A stretch of 64,000 nt of DNA. It comes from Elgaria multicarinata webbii. Taxonomy: Eukaryota > Chordata > Lepidosauria > Squamata > Anguidae. The stretch lies in NCBI RefSeq assembly GCF_023053635.1, contig NC_086173.1, forward strand, positions 146,862,697-146,926,696, in the 5' to 3' direction. Below, in pieces: positions 36,411 through 47,532 of this stretch. Numbering within the stretch: position 1 is the first letter of the stretch; each line of letters opens with the position of its first letter. A model generated the notes under the pieces. It ran no database searches. It was given only the letters and a program-made list of their open reading frames with translations, and had not been told where the DNA came from. The translations under genes were made by a program, and so were the position numbers.

Positions 36411-37259
36411 CCCATCTGGAGGGCACCAGGTTGCAGAAGGCCACTCTAGTACTATAGCAGCAGAAGGGGTGTGTGGGGAGCAAAGAATAAAGTTTTCTCC
36501 CTCCTGAAACTCACCCACCACCACCCCCATGGCATGAGCATGGCTCCTGTTCCAGACTAGCTGGAGCCTTGGAGGAGAGCGCTTCTAGTGGGTACGAAAA
36601 CAGAGCTTTTCTAGACAAGGCTGTTAACCCGCTGTATTTGCTTCCAGTTTCATTGCAGAATTGAACTCAGATCTCTAAACAAGAGTTTTTCCTTTCCTGC
36701 CTTTTCATACTTCATGCTACATAACCTCTAGGTGGTGCTGTGGTAGAATGGAGTGATGCAATTACACTAGTAGGGGCTTGTGTCTTGTTTCAGACTGAAA
36801 AAAAAAATACTGGGTTTTCCAAGCTCCGTTCCCCCGCCCCCTGCAAAAATGGTCTTAAAGTAAAAACGGAATTGGACAGTGTCATCTCTGGCACCCATAA
36901 ATAACCATGAATGAGGAACTACAAGCACGCAATAAAAGCCTCGTGTAGAAAAGCCTCCACTGCAACATTTTGTTGAGGTTCCCTTACTTTGGAGCAGGCC
37001 TGCCAAATGAAACCCCCCATCCCCCCATTCATTTAATAATATCTTTTACGCTGTCTGATCCCCAGAGTTTTGCTTAATGGATGGTGCAGTTTTTAGTAAG
37101 TGAGTTGTTTGTCTTTAAACTGATTGTATTGATTTTGTTTCATTCTGTTTGTGAGCTGTTTTCGGGGTGGAGTGGGGTGGCCTTTATCGAACACAAAGTG
37201 GGACATTGCCACTCAGCCCGGAGGTACCCAAGACGACACATATTTTAAAATCCAGTCCT

Positions 37260-37690
37260 AAAGTTCAGTAACACTAAAATTCAGGAAAGCCAGACATTAT
37301 TATCAAAGCAGCAGCATAAAAATACACCACAAAAGGATAATAGGACCCAGACAGTAAAAGCCACAATCTGTTTAATTGTTAAACAATAACGTAACCACTA
37401 AAACAAAAAGCAATGAAAAGAAGCAATCAAAGCAGTCGCAACAAAACTAATAACATGGCACACCCGAAAGGCAGTAAAATAATAAGCCCCAAAAACATTT
37501 ACGAGTTTAAGCATATTATTAGCAATACTGACTGCCAGGGGAGGGAAGGCTTTTAAAACACAAAATGTCATTACATGCTGGCACAATGCTGTTTGGGAGA
37601 TGGCCAAATGAATTCCCCATGGCAAAGAGTTCTGCAACATGGGTGCCATAATTGAGAAGGCCCTGTTGTGTTCCCTTTCTTTCTTAAGCA
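37260..37690 (-). repeat. Squamate dispersed LINE-3'-like repeat
   Basis: An A-rich spacer ends in the block GGGTGCCATAATTGAGAAGG CCCTGTTG near 37641, as in the copies at 5310 and 31440. The 138-residue minus-strand ORF here has no recognisable domain. Confidence 0.4.
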
Positions 37691-37899
37691 AAAGATGACA
37701 CATGGATTGTGTCATCTCTCCCCTCCCCCACAGATTTTGGGGGGGCAGTGAGAAAAGATATTCCATATGGCAGAGATGAGCAGGAAAGAGATCTCCAGAT
37801 GTTTTGAATTTCAACTCCCACCATTCCTGGCCATTGGCTATGCTGACAGGAGGTTCTGGAAGTTGAAGTACGAAACATCTAAAGATCTGCCTTCTGTCT

Positions 37900-38141
37900 A
37901 CCCCTGCCGTAAGGTATTATATTTTAATCCTGACTTTCCTCCAAGCAGCTCAGGCTGAAGTGTGGGTTGCTTCTCCCACCCATTATTATTATTCTCATAA
38001 CAGCCCTGCGAGGTAGGCTCAGCTGAGAAATGGCAACTGGCTGGCCTCAGGTCACCCAGTTAACCTCATCATGGCCAAGTGGGAATAAAAACGTAGGTTT
38101 CCCCTCTCCTAGTCCAACGCCCTAACCACCATGCCATGCAC
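37900..38141 (-). mobile_element. tRNA-derived SINE, squamate type (diverged)
   Basis: In reverse: CATAACAGCCCTGCGAGGTA, CAGGTCACCCAGTTAACC, TAGTCCAACGCCCTAACCAC and CATGCCATGC. Confidence 0.6.
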
Positions 38142-38299
38142 ATTCTCCATAAAGGGACATTCACCTTTGTACATTGAGCCCAGCTATTTCGAGTTTAAAA
38201 GGGAAGTGCCAACCGTATTAGACTCAGAAGCAAGCAGGCAGTTTGGTTGAGGTTAGCTTAAAGTTATACACTCCCTGCGCCTTATTCCGATCAAAAGAG

Positions 38300-38620
38300 G
38301 AGCATCAGAATATAAAAGCCCTGCTGGATCAGACCAAGGGTCCATCTAGTTCAGCCCTCTGTTCACACAGTGGCCAACCAGCTGTCAACCAGGGAACCAC
38401 AAGCAGGACACGGTGCAACAGTACCCTCCCACCCATGCTCCCCATCAACTGGCATATATAGGCTTGTTGCCTCTGATACTGGAGGTAGCATATAGTCATC
38501 AGGACTAGTAGCCATTGATAGCCTTCTCCTCCAGGAATTTATCCAACTTCCTTTTAAAGCTATCTAAATTGGTGGCCCTCACTACATCTTGTGGTAGCAG
38601 AATTCAGTATTCCTTCTGGA
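38300..38620 (-). mobile_element. CR1/L3-type LINE 3' end
   Basis: In reverse: CCCTGCTGGATCAGACCAAG, GTTCACACAGTGGCCAACCA, GGACTAGTAGCCATTGATAG and CTTCCTTTTAAAGC. It is the same family as 18700-19013. Confidence 0.65.
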
Positions 38621-38982
38621 TCGTTTTCAAGGTGAGCTCTATATAAACCCACTGCAGCGATCTAAACGAGAGGTTACCCAGGCATGGATGACAGTGGTCA
38701 GATCCTTATCAGAGAGGAAGTGGCAGGTAGGCACTCCTGTAGCTGATGTTGCCGTGCAAAGCAAGATCAAGAAGCGCTCATATCTGTAAGCCTACAGTAG
38801 GCAAAAGGACTGTTCCCTCATCTCTAGCCTTTCATCTGAGTCAACACGTGCACCTGAGTGTCTAATGAACTTCAGTTCCTTATCCCTCATCTATGACACA
38901 GCAGCACCCAAGCTTACCATCAAAGGTACACGAATGGCAACCGACCATCAGTTATCACTTATTGTTATTGCTTATTCTTATT

Positions 38983-39306
38983 TAGGGTGACCCTATGGAA
39001 AGGAAGACAGGGCTCATACAATTCAACAATTGTATAGAAAAGAGAATTTCAGCAGGTGTCATTCGTATGCATCACAACAGTTAAAGCTGCAGGAACCTCT
39101 TCATCACAACAGTTAAATCTGCAGGAGCCCTTCCTAGAGTGACCAAGATACAAAAGAGGGCAGGGCTCTTTTAGCTTTAATTGTTGTGATGAAGAGGGAA
39201 TTTTACCAGGTGCTGCATGCATCCAAATGTCTCCTGCTGAAATTCCCTTTTCTGTACAATTGTTAAAGATGCAGTAGCCATGTAATCCTTACCATATGGT
39301 CACCTA
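38983..39306. mobile_element. hAT-type palindromic MITE (TAGGGTGACC family), copy 2
   Basis: It starts TAGGGTGACCCTATGG and ends CATATGGTCACCTA with long complementary arms. The flanks share TCTTATT (38976-38982 and 39307-39313), a 7- to 8-bp target duplication. Confidence 0.8.
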
Positions 39307-39360
39307 TCTTATTCCTACTTATGTGATGGTCCTATCAACGTACATGGCACTTTGCAGAGT

Positions 39361-39965
39361 TTCCCCAACCTGATGCCCTACAGACGTGTGGAATTGCAAT
39401 TCCCATCATCCCCAGCCAGCCTGGCCAATGGCTATGCTGTGTTTGCGAGAGGGAAAAAAGTGCACCAAATAGTGTAGATGCAAAAGAGATGAGCTCAGGT
39501 GCTCGGGAAATTGTATTTATTTTTAAAAAAAATTATCCAAGAGTGCTCAACGTCTGAGACTAGACGTCCTTCATCAGGAGCTGGAAAGGGATAACGAGTT
39601 GCCAACGGCTGCTGTAGTCCATAGTTTCTCGAATTGCAGTTTGTAGTTTTGTTCTTGTAATCTTCAGGGTTCTGTGCTGGAACTGCATTCGTAAATTTTG
39701 AATAGCCGTGTTGGCAAACTGCAAACTGCAATTCGAGAAACTCTGGACTACGGTAGCCCATTGACAACTCGGTATCCTTTTCCAGCTCCTGACGAAGAAC
39801 GTCTAGTCCGAAACGTTGAGCACTCCTGGATATATTTTTTTAAAAAAAAATTATACAATTTTCTGAGCACCTGAGCTCGTCTCTTTTGCGTCTACACAAT
39901 GGCTATGCTGGCCAGGGGCGATGGGAGTTGCAATGCAGGACACCAGGTGGGTGAAGGACATGTTA
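39361..39965. mobile_element. ACTACAACTCCC-family MITE, split by a later insertion
   Basis: The left half (39361-39439, TTTCCCCAACCTGATGCCCT, then AATTCCCATCATCCCCAGCC) and right half (39898-39965, GGGAGTTGCAATGCAGGACA) belong to one palindrome. The insert at 39440-39897 separates them. Confidence 0.75.
39440..39897. mobile_element. Penelope-like insert with two inverted hammerhead-like motifs
   Basis: The insert is flanked by a perfect 13-bp direct repeat AATGGCTATGCTG (39427-39439 and 39898-39910). Its arms are inverted copies: GAGCTCAGGTGCTCGGG at the left, CTGAGCACCTGAGCTCG at the right. On the + strand at 39789-39813 it reads CTGACGA, a short stem-loop (GTCTA loop) and GAAA. The GCTC before CTGACGA (39785-39788) pairs with GAGC at 39818-39821, matching a type I hammerhead with a minimal stem III (ACGT). 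The left arm has the inverted version on the minus strand: CTGATGA is intact (complement at 39571-39577), while its GAAA box is decayed. Hammerheads of this type are known from Penelope-like elements. No reverse transcriptase is present. Confidence 0.6.
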
Positions 39966-40639
39966 AGTCTTTCCAAAGGAGGCCCTGCAGCTCTAGACAC
40001 CATGCTCCGGGTTTGGGCCTCCAAACTCATGTGCACGCTTGCCTCCAGCCTCTTGTTTTTCAGGCAGCAGCGAGTGTGGAAAGAAATGGGTAACACCAGC
40101 CCCCCCCCCCCCTACCTCTGCTATATAAGGACTAAAAAACAGCCTCTTTCCATGCACTGTTCCACATCCTTTTGCATCTGGCCTTTGCAGCTGTCCCATC
40201 GGTGGGCATCTCTTCCCACACCGCGCTCTCGCTGTCCCTTCCTCCTCGCCTCCTCTGTGTCTTGCATTTCCTACCTCCCCCTCAGCCCTCCCTGCCCACC
40301 ACAGCTGCTCTGCCCCACCCAAGGCCTGCCTCCCGAAGGAATGCGCCAGGTCTGAGTCACCCACTCTGGCTCCTAAATAAGGCCAGAACAGCCTTGGCAG
40401 TGGGGAAGGGAAGACCAGGCCCCTGTGCAGCTGCTGCTCAACGACGCTGCTGCACCGCCAAGTCTAGAGAGAAGCCTCTTGGGACACACACACACCCCTT
40501 TCCCACACAGGCTCCCGCAGCAAGGGGAAGAACAACAGAGCAGTGTCTGGTCCTCCTCATCATGGGAGGCAAGGGGGAAATACGTGACGTACTTTTGTAG
40601 ACAAGAGCCAGGGAGCAAGCAATCAGCAGGCGTACAAAA

Positions 40640-40925
40640 TGCCAGAGCTATGCGAGGTCTGTGGCTGCAAAACAATAACAATGGGGTCTTGGAGCACTTT
40701 AAAGCAGGAGTGGGCAATTTGTGGCCCTCCAGAGGTTCTGGCCTACAACTTCCATCAGTCCTGACCAGCATAGCCAATGGTGAGGGATCATAGAAGTTGT
40801 AGGCCAAAAGATCTGGGGAGGTCCACAAGTTGTCCACCCCTGTTTTAAAGACTAGCAAACGTAAACATGGCATAAGCTTTTGTGGGCCAGAGCCTGCTTC
40901 GTTAGATAATGCTCCTGGGTTCCTA
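40640..40925 (-). mobile_element. Penelope-like terminal fragment with decayed hammerhead core, split by a MITE
   Basis: In reverse the right part reads CTAACGAAGCAGGC, TCTG, GCCCACAAAAGCTTATGCC. This is a hammerhead-like layout (stem GCAGGC/GCCCAC-type, then AAAAGC) whose core has drifted from CTGANGA...GAAA. The end continues as GACTAGC / CTTTAAAG, where a MITE (40705-40842) has inserted. Confidence 0.5.
40705..40842. mobile_element. hAT-type palindromic MITE, ACTACAACTCCC family (138 bp)
   Basis: Ends CAGGAGTGGGCAATTTGTGG and CCACAAGTTGTCCACCCCTG are inverted repeats. The flanks CTTTAAAG (40697-40704) and TTTTAAAG (40843-40850) match at 7 of 8 bases. It sits inside a Penelope-like end, so it is the younger insertion. 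Confidence 0.85.
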
Positions 40926-41119
40926 CAGGGCCGGACCATGCAGTGGATATGGTAGTCCTTACACTTGGCCATGAAGCTCTGGGACAAATTAGATGTGGCG
41001 TGGGAGATCTTTTTCACAAATCTCAAGCGTCGTCTTCCCCACTCCCTAACGTCAAAGCAGCCACGGGTGGCCCAAAATCGGATTGGGGCTGTGGCAGTGT
41101 GGATGGAGGAGGGTTAACC

Positions 41120-41440
41120 TAGGGTGACCATATGTAAAGGAGGACAGGCCTTTTGTATCTTTTAACAGTTGTACTGAAAAGGGAATTTCAGCAAGTGTCA
41201 TTTGTATGCATGCAGCACCTGGTGAAATTCCCTCTTCATCACAACACTTAAAGTTGCAGGAGCCCTGCCCACTTGACCAGATACAGAAGAGGGCAGGGCT
41301 CCTGCAGCTTTGACTGTTGTGATGAAGAGGGAATTTCACCAGGTGCTGCATGCATACAAATGACACCTGCTGAAATTCCCTTTTCTATGCAAATATTAAA
41401 GATACAGGAGCCCTGTCCTCCTTTCCATAGGGTCACCCTA
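41120..41440. mobile_element. hAT-type palindromic MITE (TAGGGTGACC family), copy 3
   Basis: It starts TAGGGTGACCATATG and ends CATAGGGTCACCCTA. The arms GCAGGAGCCCTGCCCACTTG and AGAGGGCAGGGCTCCTGCAG meet near 41275. The flanks share GTTAACC, but on the right only after an extra TTAA, so the target duplication is unclear. Confidence 0.8.
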
Positions 41441-42191
41441 TTAAGTTAACCCGGCTTCCCCCCTCCCCTGCAGTGTAGTTTGACCTTTGGGACTTCCAGG
41501 TTTTCTGGTTTTTTAACCAGCCCGTTCCTGTGTGCTTTAAGATCTGCTTGACTTTGGAATGCCATAAAAAGTGTCACTGCTGATTTCTTCTGATCAAACA
41601 GCTCTAACAGGCCTAACAGCAAGGTAGGCTGCGGTTGTTTAAGATTGCTTGATGACATCAGTGGCCTTGTAGGGCAAGTCACTATATCTGAACCTAACCT
41701 ATCACACTGGGTTTTTGTTGAGCTAGAGGACTGCTGCTCTGACTGAGCCCCTTGGAGGAAGCATGAGAAACAGATAAAATGAGCAGTACCAAAGTAAGCC
41801 TCCTTTTCAAGTAACTTTAGAACAGTACCTAATGCCTTGTGCCAGCCGGTAACTAGAAATATTGTAGTTAGAGGGGCTTGGCTTGGATATGGAATAATCG
41901 CAGAATAAAAATCCAGGTAGTCCAGGATGTTTAAAGTTACTTAAGGCACAATCCTTTGCATGTTTAGACAGAAAGAAAGTCCTACAACCGGCATGACTGG
42001 TTGGGAGATGTAGAATTTTTTTTTAAAAAAAAATGCAAATAAAATTAAATTTAAATGTAAGGGCCTTGGGCTTGTTATTTATTCCAGTATCTTTGTACAC
42101 ATTAGTCAGAATGCTCTTTGTGAGCAATTGCACAGAAAACAGCCCTGAACACTTTCCCATAAGCTATTCAAGTAAAAGTGCTAGTTTAAAT

Positions 42192-42329
42192 CAGGGATGG
42201 GGAAAGTGTGCTTCCCTCAGAAGTTGTTGAACTGCAAGTCCTATTATCCTTCACCATTGGCTATGCTGCTAAGGCTGATGGAAGTTGCAATCCAGCAACA
42301 TCCGGAGGGCTGCTCATTCCTCACCATTT
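42192..42329. mobile_element. hAT-type palindromic MITE, ACTACAACTCCC family (138 bp)
   Basis: It starts CAGGGATGGGGAAAGTGTG and is flanked by a perfect 8-bp duplication GTTTAAAT (42184-42191 and 42330-42337). Its right end is more diverged. It has the same length as the 40705 copy. Confidence 0.85.
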
Positions 42330-42864
42330 GTTTAAATGAAGAAGAAAAACTATTTAGAATAGCCTAAATTATTCAGAAAGGGCCCATACCCATATTCCCA
42401 CCGGCACCTCAGTGGCCATAACCTTGGCCTTTGTTCATATGGAAATAATAATAAATAATAAATTTATTTCTTACCCACCTCTCCATTCTGATTGAGGCGG
42501 GGAACAACAGTAAATATAAAATACATAAAACTGAATTAAAACATAATATACATTGTTAAAAACTTCCTAAAAATGTTTTAAGTGAGAAGGGCAAAGTGCC
42601 AGGCCTCAAAACTGCCCTCGATTTCTTTACTTCTTCTGAGGGATATGTAATAAACTGGTAATTATACTCCTTTGAACATGGACAGACTCGCTGCCCATCA
42701 GCGCTAAGTAATCGCATCCCATCATGACATTGAGAGTAAGACCAATAGCAGGTTTTCTTTGCACCAGTGCTATGGGAAAGGCACTCTGCACATGTTCTGT
42801 AGTAGCCATTACTTCAGACATTACAGGGGCTGAGGCCTAGTACTGAAAATGGGTTCTGGGATTA

Positions 42865-43005
42865 GGATGGTTAGGGAACATGTGGTCCTCCAGATGTTGG
42901 ACTACAACTCCAAACAGCCCTAGCCTACATAGGCAATGATGAGGGATGATGGGAATTGGAGCCCCAACAATAGACGGTGGGCCATACGTTCCCCATCCCT
43001 GGATA
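42865..43005. mobile_element. Palindromic MITE, ACTACAACTCCC family
   Basis: It contains AGATGTTGGACTACAACTCC with an inverted arm (GATGATGGGAATTGGAGCCC), and ends ACGTTCCCCATCCCTG. Confidence 0.65.
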
Positions 43006-43057
43006 AAGCCCTTGCTCAAATGTTTTGAACTAGCAAGCAAGCAAGCTAAAGACTCAA

Positions 43058-43172
43058 CTTCTTCTGTGCCTTTAATAGCAGTGTGTTATGCAGGAATCAG
43101 CAGGTGAAGTTTTCCAAGCAGAGATAAGTGCGATGAGCTGCTAATAGCTGCACAACCATTAAAGGCACAGTA
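43058..43172. mobile_element. MITE with CTGTGCCTTTAA ends
   Basis: CTGTGCCTTTAATAGCAG at the left is inverted at the right as TTAAAGGCACAG. The middle holds CAGGTGAAGTTTTCCAAGCA. Related pieces lie near 27464-27550 (CCTGTGCCTTTAACGGCTTG) and 44875-44935. Confidence 0.5.
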
Positions 43173-43739
43173 AAATCCGTAATAAAATTATAATAAAATA
43201 TGGTGGGTTGCCTTGTCCCTGGCTCATATTTCTGCCTCTCTTCTGCCAGACTCCTTTTGTGGGGTTGCTCCTATTCCACAAGACATTTTCCATTTGAGAC
43301 CTCTGTTCCCTTTGTTAAACAAGAGCTGCTGTAACCCCCTGCTTCTTCGCCGCTGCCTCCCTTTCTCTCGCCTGAGCCTGGCCTAACACCCGAGGAAGAA
43401 TCTCGAGGCGGTGGAATTGATTGTACCATTCAGACCACAAGTGGGTGGTTCCATTTTTGAATGCTCTCCTATGGTAAAAACGAAAAACACCCCTCATTGC
43501 AAATAGACATCTAAGATAGCAGGCAAAGAGCTAAATATATCTATTTTCCCCTGCTTTCTATTCGTGGGGAGGTTTTAGTTTAGTTTTTACGTAGAGGAGG
43601 GCTTGCAGTCTGAAGTGGAACCGTCTGTTCTACCGTCTCATTACCACTCATTCTCTTTGCATGTGCAGATCGGGACTTCATGTAGCAGAATGAGGGTAGA
43701 AGAAACTTCACACAGCACATATGGAACTCACCACCATAA

Positions 43740-44025
43740 GATGTAGTGATGGCCACCAATTTGGATGGCTTTAAAAGGGGGGTGGATCAATTCCTGGAGG
43801 TGAAGGCTATCAATGGCTACTAACTCTGATGGGTGTGTGCTATCTCCAGTGTTTGAGGCAGTAAGCTTGTGTGCACCAGTTGCTGGGGAACATGGGTGAG
43901 AGGGTTCTGTTGCACCATGACCTACCTTGTTGGTCCCTGGCCGATGGCTGGTTGGCCAATGTGTGAACAGAGTGCTGGACTAGACGGACCCTTGGTCTGA
44001 TCCAGCAGGGCTCTTCTTATGTTCT
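43740..44025 (+). mobile_element. CR1/L3-type LINE 3' end
   Basis: GGATGGCTTTAAAAGGGGGG, AGGCTATCAATGGCTACTAA, GTGAACAGAGTGCTGGACTA, GTCTGATCCAGCAGGGCTC and a TTCTTATGTTCT tail. Confidence 0.7.
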
Positions 44026-44342
44026 AAACTTGAGGTGATAGAGCAGACTCTGACGTCAGGCTTGCACTGAGTGGGGGAGAGAAGGAGATACCAATTTTTT
44101 AAACCTTCTATGGCTCAGATCTGCACCAAGCAGGATATAACACTTTGAAAACAGCATATGGAGTGTGTCCTGGACCCCAACAGTTGCCAATAGTGTTATA
44201 AACCATGATAAAGCAGTACTGTAGTACCTGGCCATGTTAGATATGTTTTTAAACCCCCTCCCATTTGATCACCGTTGAACTCTTTACATCTCATTTTGAT
44301 GCAGGGACCAAGCCTTAGATCTGGCTCCATAACTCTCCCTTG

Positions 44343-44766
44343 GAGCGGATCTACACAGAGTCGTGAAGACATCCTGAAGGCGCTTGCATGCGCCTCCAGG
44401 GCGCCCCGAAACTCTTTGTGTAGATCCTGCCTACCTGTCAAGAGAAGGAGGAGGAGGAGGAGGAGGCCTCGCATCACCCCTCACGGGGACGGGGCGAAAA
44501 GTTCCTGGGCTCAGCGGCTTCGCTGGGGAGTCCTTGCCGCCACCGCCGCCCACCTCTGCGGCAAGGACTCCCCAGTGAAGCCGCCGAGCCCGGAACTTTT
44601 CGCCCCGTCCCTGTGAGGGACGATGCGGGGCCGCCTCCTCCTCCTCCTCCTCCTCCTCCTCCTCTTCTGGGCAGGTAGGCAGGATCTACACAAAGAGTTT
44701 CGGGGCGCCCTGGAGGCGCACGCAAGCGCCTTCAGAACGCCTTCACGACTCTGTGTAGATCCGCTC
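44343..44766. mobile_element. GC-rich 424-bp nested palindrome (fold-back/MITE element)
   Basis: GAGCGGATCTACACAGAGTC at the left is mirrored at the right by GACTCTGTGTAGATCCGCTC. The two arms (about 200 bp each, centre about 44541-44557) stay complementary along their length. They carry a (GGA)n/(TCC)n run and an ACGGGGCGAAAAGTTCC / GGAACTTTTCGCCCCGT pair. Each arm is itself bounded by inverted GATCTACACA / TGTGTAGATC, so repeats are nested. TTG flanks both sides (44340-44342 and 44767-44769), possibly a 3-bp duplication. Rich in CpG. It is far more GC-rich than its surroundings. The apparent ORFs on both strands are mirror images and not genes. Confidence 0.75.
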
Positions 44767-45243
44767 TTGCTCAGCCCTTTTTGCTAGCTTTTTTATTGCT
44801 GCTCCTGCAGCTGGAACAGCAGCTTGACTTGTAGACCTTAAGCAAGCAATTCTGCTTATCTCCACCATGCTGGTGTAAATTTTCCACCTGTTGCTTTCTG
44901 CGGATCAAGCAGTTGTTAAAAGCACAGGAGCAGGACCAGCCCGAACCCTCTTCTCTTCCCTGCCTGGATTTGAGTGCCCTGCTCCTCCCCCATCCCCTAC
45001 CCTGGGTCATTAATAGACTTCAGTTAATTGAGATTAGCTCGGATTAATTTCCATGGGAACTGCTTGGGAAGAAGATAAGATCAAGGACCCCCTAGGTTGC
45101 TAAACTCTGGGCAGGGGGACTGGGAAGAAATGGGCTTGGTGGAGAGAGAGCGGCGGTAGTGGCTCAAAGTAGCAACGGGAACCTTAAAACTGAAGCAGGG
45201 GTTCAGTTGGGGCAGGAGGGCCTCATGCTCAATTGCCACAACC

Positions 45244-45563
45244 TAGGGTGACCATATGAAAAGAGGACACGGCTCCTGTATCTTTAACAGTTGTAGAGAA
45301 AAGGGAATTTCAGCAGGTGATATTTGTAAGCATGCAGCACCTGGTGAAATTCCCTCTTCATCACAACAGTTAATGCTGCAGGAGCCCTGCCCTCTTCTGT
45401 ATCTGGTCAGCAGGGCAGGGCTCCTGCAGCTTTAACTGTTGTGATGAAGAAGGGAATTTCCCCAGGGCTTGCATGCATAAAAATGATACCTGCTGAAATT
45501 CCCTTTTCTATGCAACTGTTAAAGATACAGGAGTCCTGTCCACCTTTTCATATGGTCACCCTA
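45244..45563. mobile_element. hAT-type palindromic MITE (TAGGGTGACC family), copy 4
   Basis: It starts TAGGGTGACCATATG and ends CATATGGTCACCCTA. A perfect 8-bp target duplication CCACAACC lies at 45236-45243 and 45564-45571. It is the best preserved copy in the window. Confidence 0.9.
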
Positions 45564-45724
45564 CCACAACCTGAGGAACACTGCCTGCTTTGAAAGCAAA
45601 TGGAAAGTGGCTTTCCATGGGCTATTTTGAGCTTGAGAGCCTCAGGTTTGTAACATTGCAGTTAATCATTTATAGAGGACTTTCTGAAATGCAATAAATT
45701 AGGTGCTTTGCAGTCCTTACAGCA

Positions 45725-45905
45725 GCATTCTGCAACCTTGATGGCCTGCAGATGAGTTGGACTGCAACTCCCACAATTCTCAGCCAGCGTGGCCCTCCAG
45801 ACATTTTGGGTTACAAATCCTGTGAGCCCTAGCTAGCAAAACCAATGTGGAGGGAGTTGTAGACCAAAGTATCTGGAGGGCTACAAGTTGCCCACCACTG
45901 CACTA
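45725..45905. mobile_element. ACTACAACTCCC-family MITE, apparently two nested or adjacent halves
   Basis: GCAGATGAGTTGGACTGCAA and GGACATTTTGGG-type arms occur in one stretch: CTGCAACTCCCACAATTCTC at about 45763, then GGAGGGCTACAAGTTGCCCA at about 45876. Confidence 0.5.
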
Positions 45906-47532
45906 CAACACTGCCCCTGGCTCTCACCAGACAGCAATGGTACACCTGGACACTTGACACCACCTTTGCATAGGCATGCCTTGTATACATTGCAGCCATC
46001 TTTCCTGAGTGATTTTTGGGCAGTAGCACAACTGGACAACATTGCTCTGCTTTCTCTCCTCCCCACCTACCCCAACTTCCTGTGCCCTGTAGAAAACACA
46101 GTTTTCATAAGCTGATCTTGTCCTGCCAGTGAGAAACTACCTGATCAAAATTCCCTCTTCAGTGATGAGGAACCTATGGCCTTCCAGAAGTTGTGGGACT
46201 TCCATCAGACCCAGATACCATTGGCTAATGGTCAGGCATGGTGAAAGTTGTAATTCGACAACATCAAGAGGGCCACAGGTGTTAAAGGAACAACAGCCTT
46301 GGTCTCTGTTGCGTTCGGTCACCGTACTGCTTGGCTCCCCATCATTCCATTCATTTGCCATTCCCTGACCTCCCTCCTCCTCCGCCAGCGTGATTTTGTC
46401 CATCTACTCTAGGCTGCAGGCTTTCTTGGCAGGAGGTGGGACTGTGCACACTGTTGACACCAAACATCTGGTAATGGCAGTAACTGCTGTGAATAGTTGC
46501 TCCTCCTAAGAGACATCGGTGGCTCAACATTGGCTAGAGAGCCTTGTTTCTTTTTCCCCAGGCAGTGCATTCTGCGTCCTCCATCGCCTCCTGCACTCTA
46601 TTTCTGACCGTCTTGCTTTACTGCATGCCGTGATGGGACATCTGCCCTTGAGAATGTTCTCTCTCTCTCCCCCCCTCCCTTCTCTTTTACTCTCCTTCCA
46701 CTGGGGTGGGGCAGTTTAATCTTATTTCCTCCAAGATTTATCTCCTGAGGCTTCCGCTCTGTATTTTGCCAGTGGGGGGTTGAGCGCGGTGGTGGCGGGT
46801 GGCGGTGATGGTTAGGAGGACACATCCCTGCAGGTGAGAGTAGAATGGCTTACCTGGCTATGCAACCAACTTTATTTTTAGTTTCTAGGCACAGATGCCT
46901 CTTCAGCCCCCCTTTGTCATTCTAAGTCCTTCATTTTTTTTGTCTTGTCATTAAACTTCCCACTTTTTCACCTGGCCAGTTACAGATAGCTGATCCCTTT
47001 TCTGGGCAAGAATAGCAAAACAAGCATATTGTAAAGGGGGTTATTGCGACCACAATATAATCAGGGTTATCTAAGTCACACCATTTCAGTACTTTTCACT
47101 GCAAAGCCAGACAATCATGCCTATTGGTTATTACAGGTATGAGAAATGTCCTCTCCCAGTTTGGAAGTGATCTAACACTTGCCAGTTCTTGATTTCTGGC
47201 AAGAGAGGCCTGTGCCTGAAGACTGTCTTCTGTGTTGTGTAGCCAACTGGGGTGTGTATCCGGTTATGTATCCCATCTGCGTGGCAATGCTCATTCAGGC
47301 CCTTTTGAATTGGCTGGATGCCATGCACACACATACAATTACACTTCACTGCTGGTGTCTGCAGTGCTGCTAAATTAACAGCTTTCTTTAAAAAGAAAAA
47401 AAATGAATGTTTGTTCTCACAGTGGATCCTTTTGTAGTTACTGCTGCAACCCAAACACATTCAACATTTATTTTCTGGTTAGGCATCCATGCCGGGACCC
47501 TTTTGTGATTTAACTGCTAGATCAGTCTCCTC

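Noticed and set aside
40373-41026. 217-codon minus-strand ORF
   Set aside because: It crosses a Penelope-like end and a MITE, so its frame is a by-product of repeats.
44275-44725. Four ORFs sharing a PPGRPETLCVDPAYL-type peptide
   Set aside because: The same peptide appears on both strands because the DNA is a palindrome, so this is mobile-element structure and not a protein.
44341-44766. CpG-rich block as a CpG-island promoter
   Set aside because: The GC-rich stretch is confined to the palindrome and stops at its ends; no exon or donor follows it.
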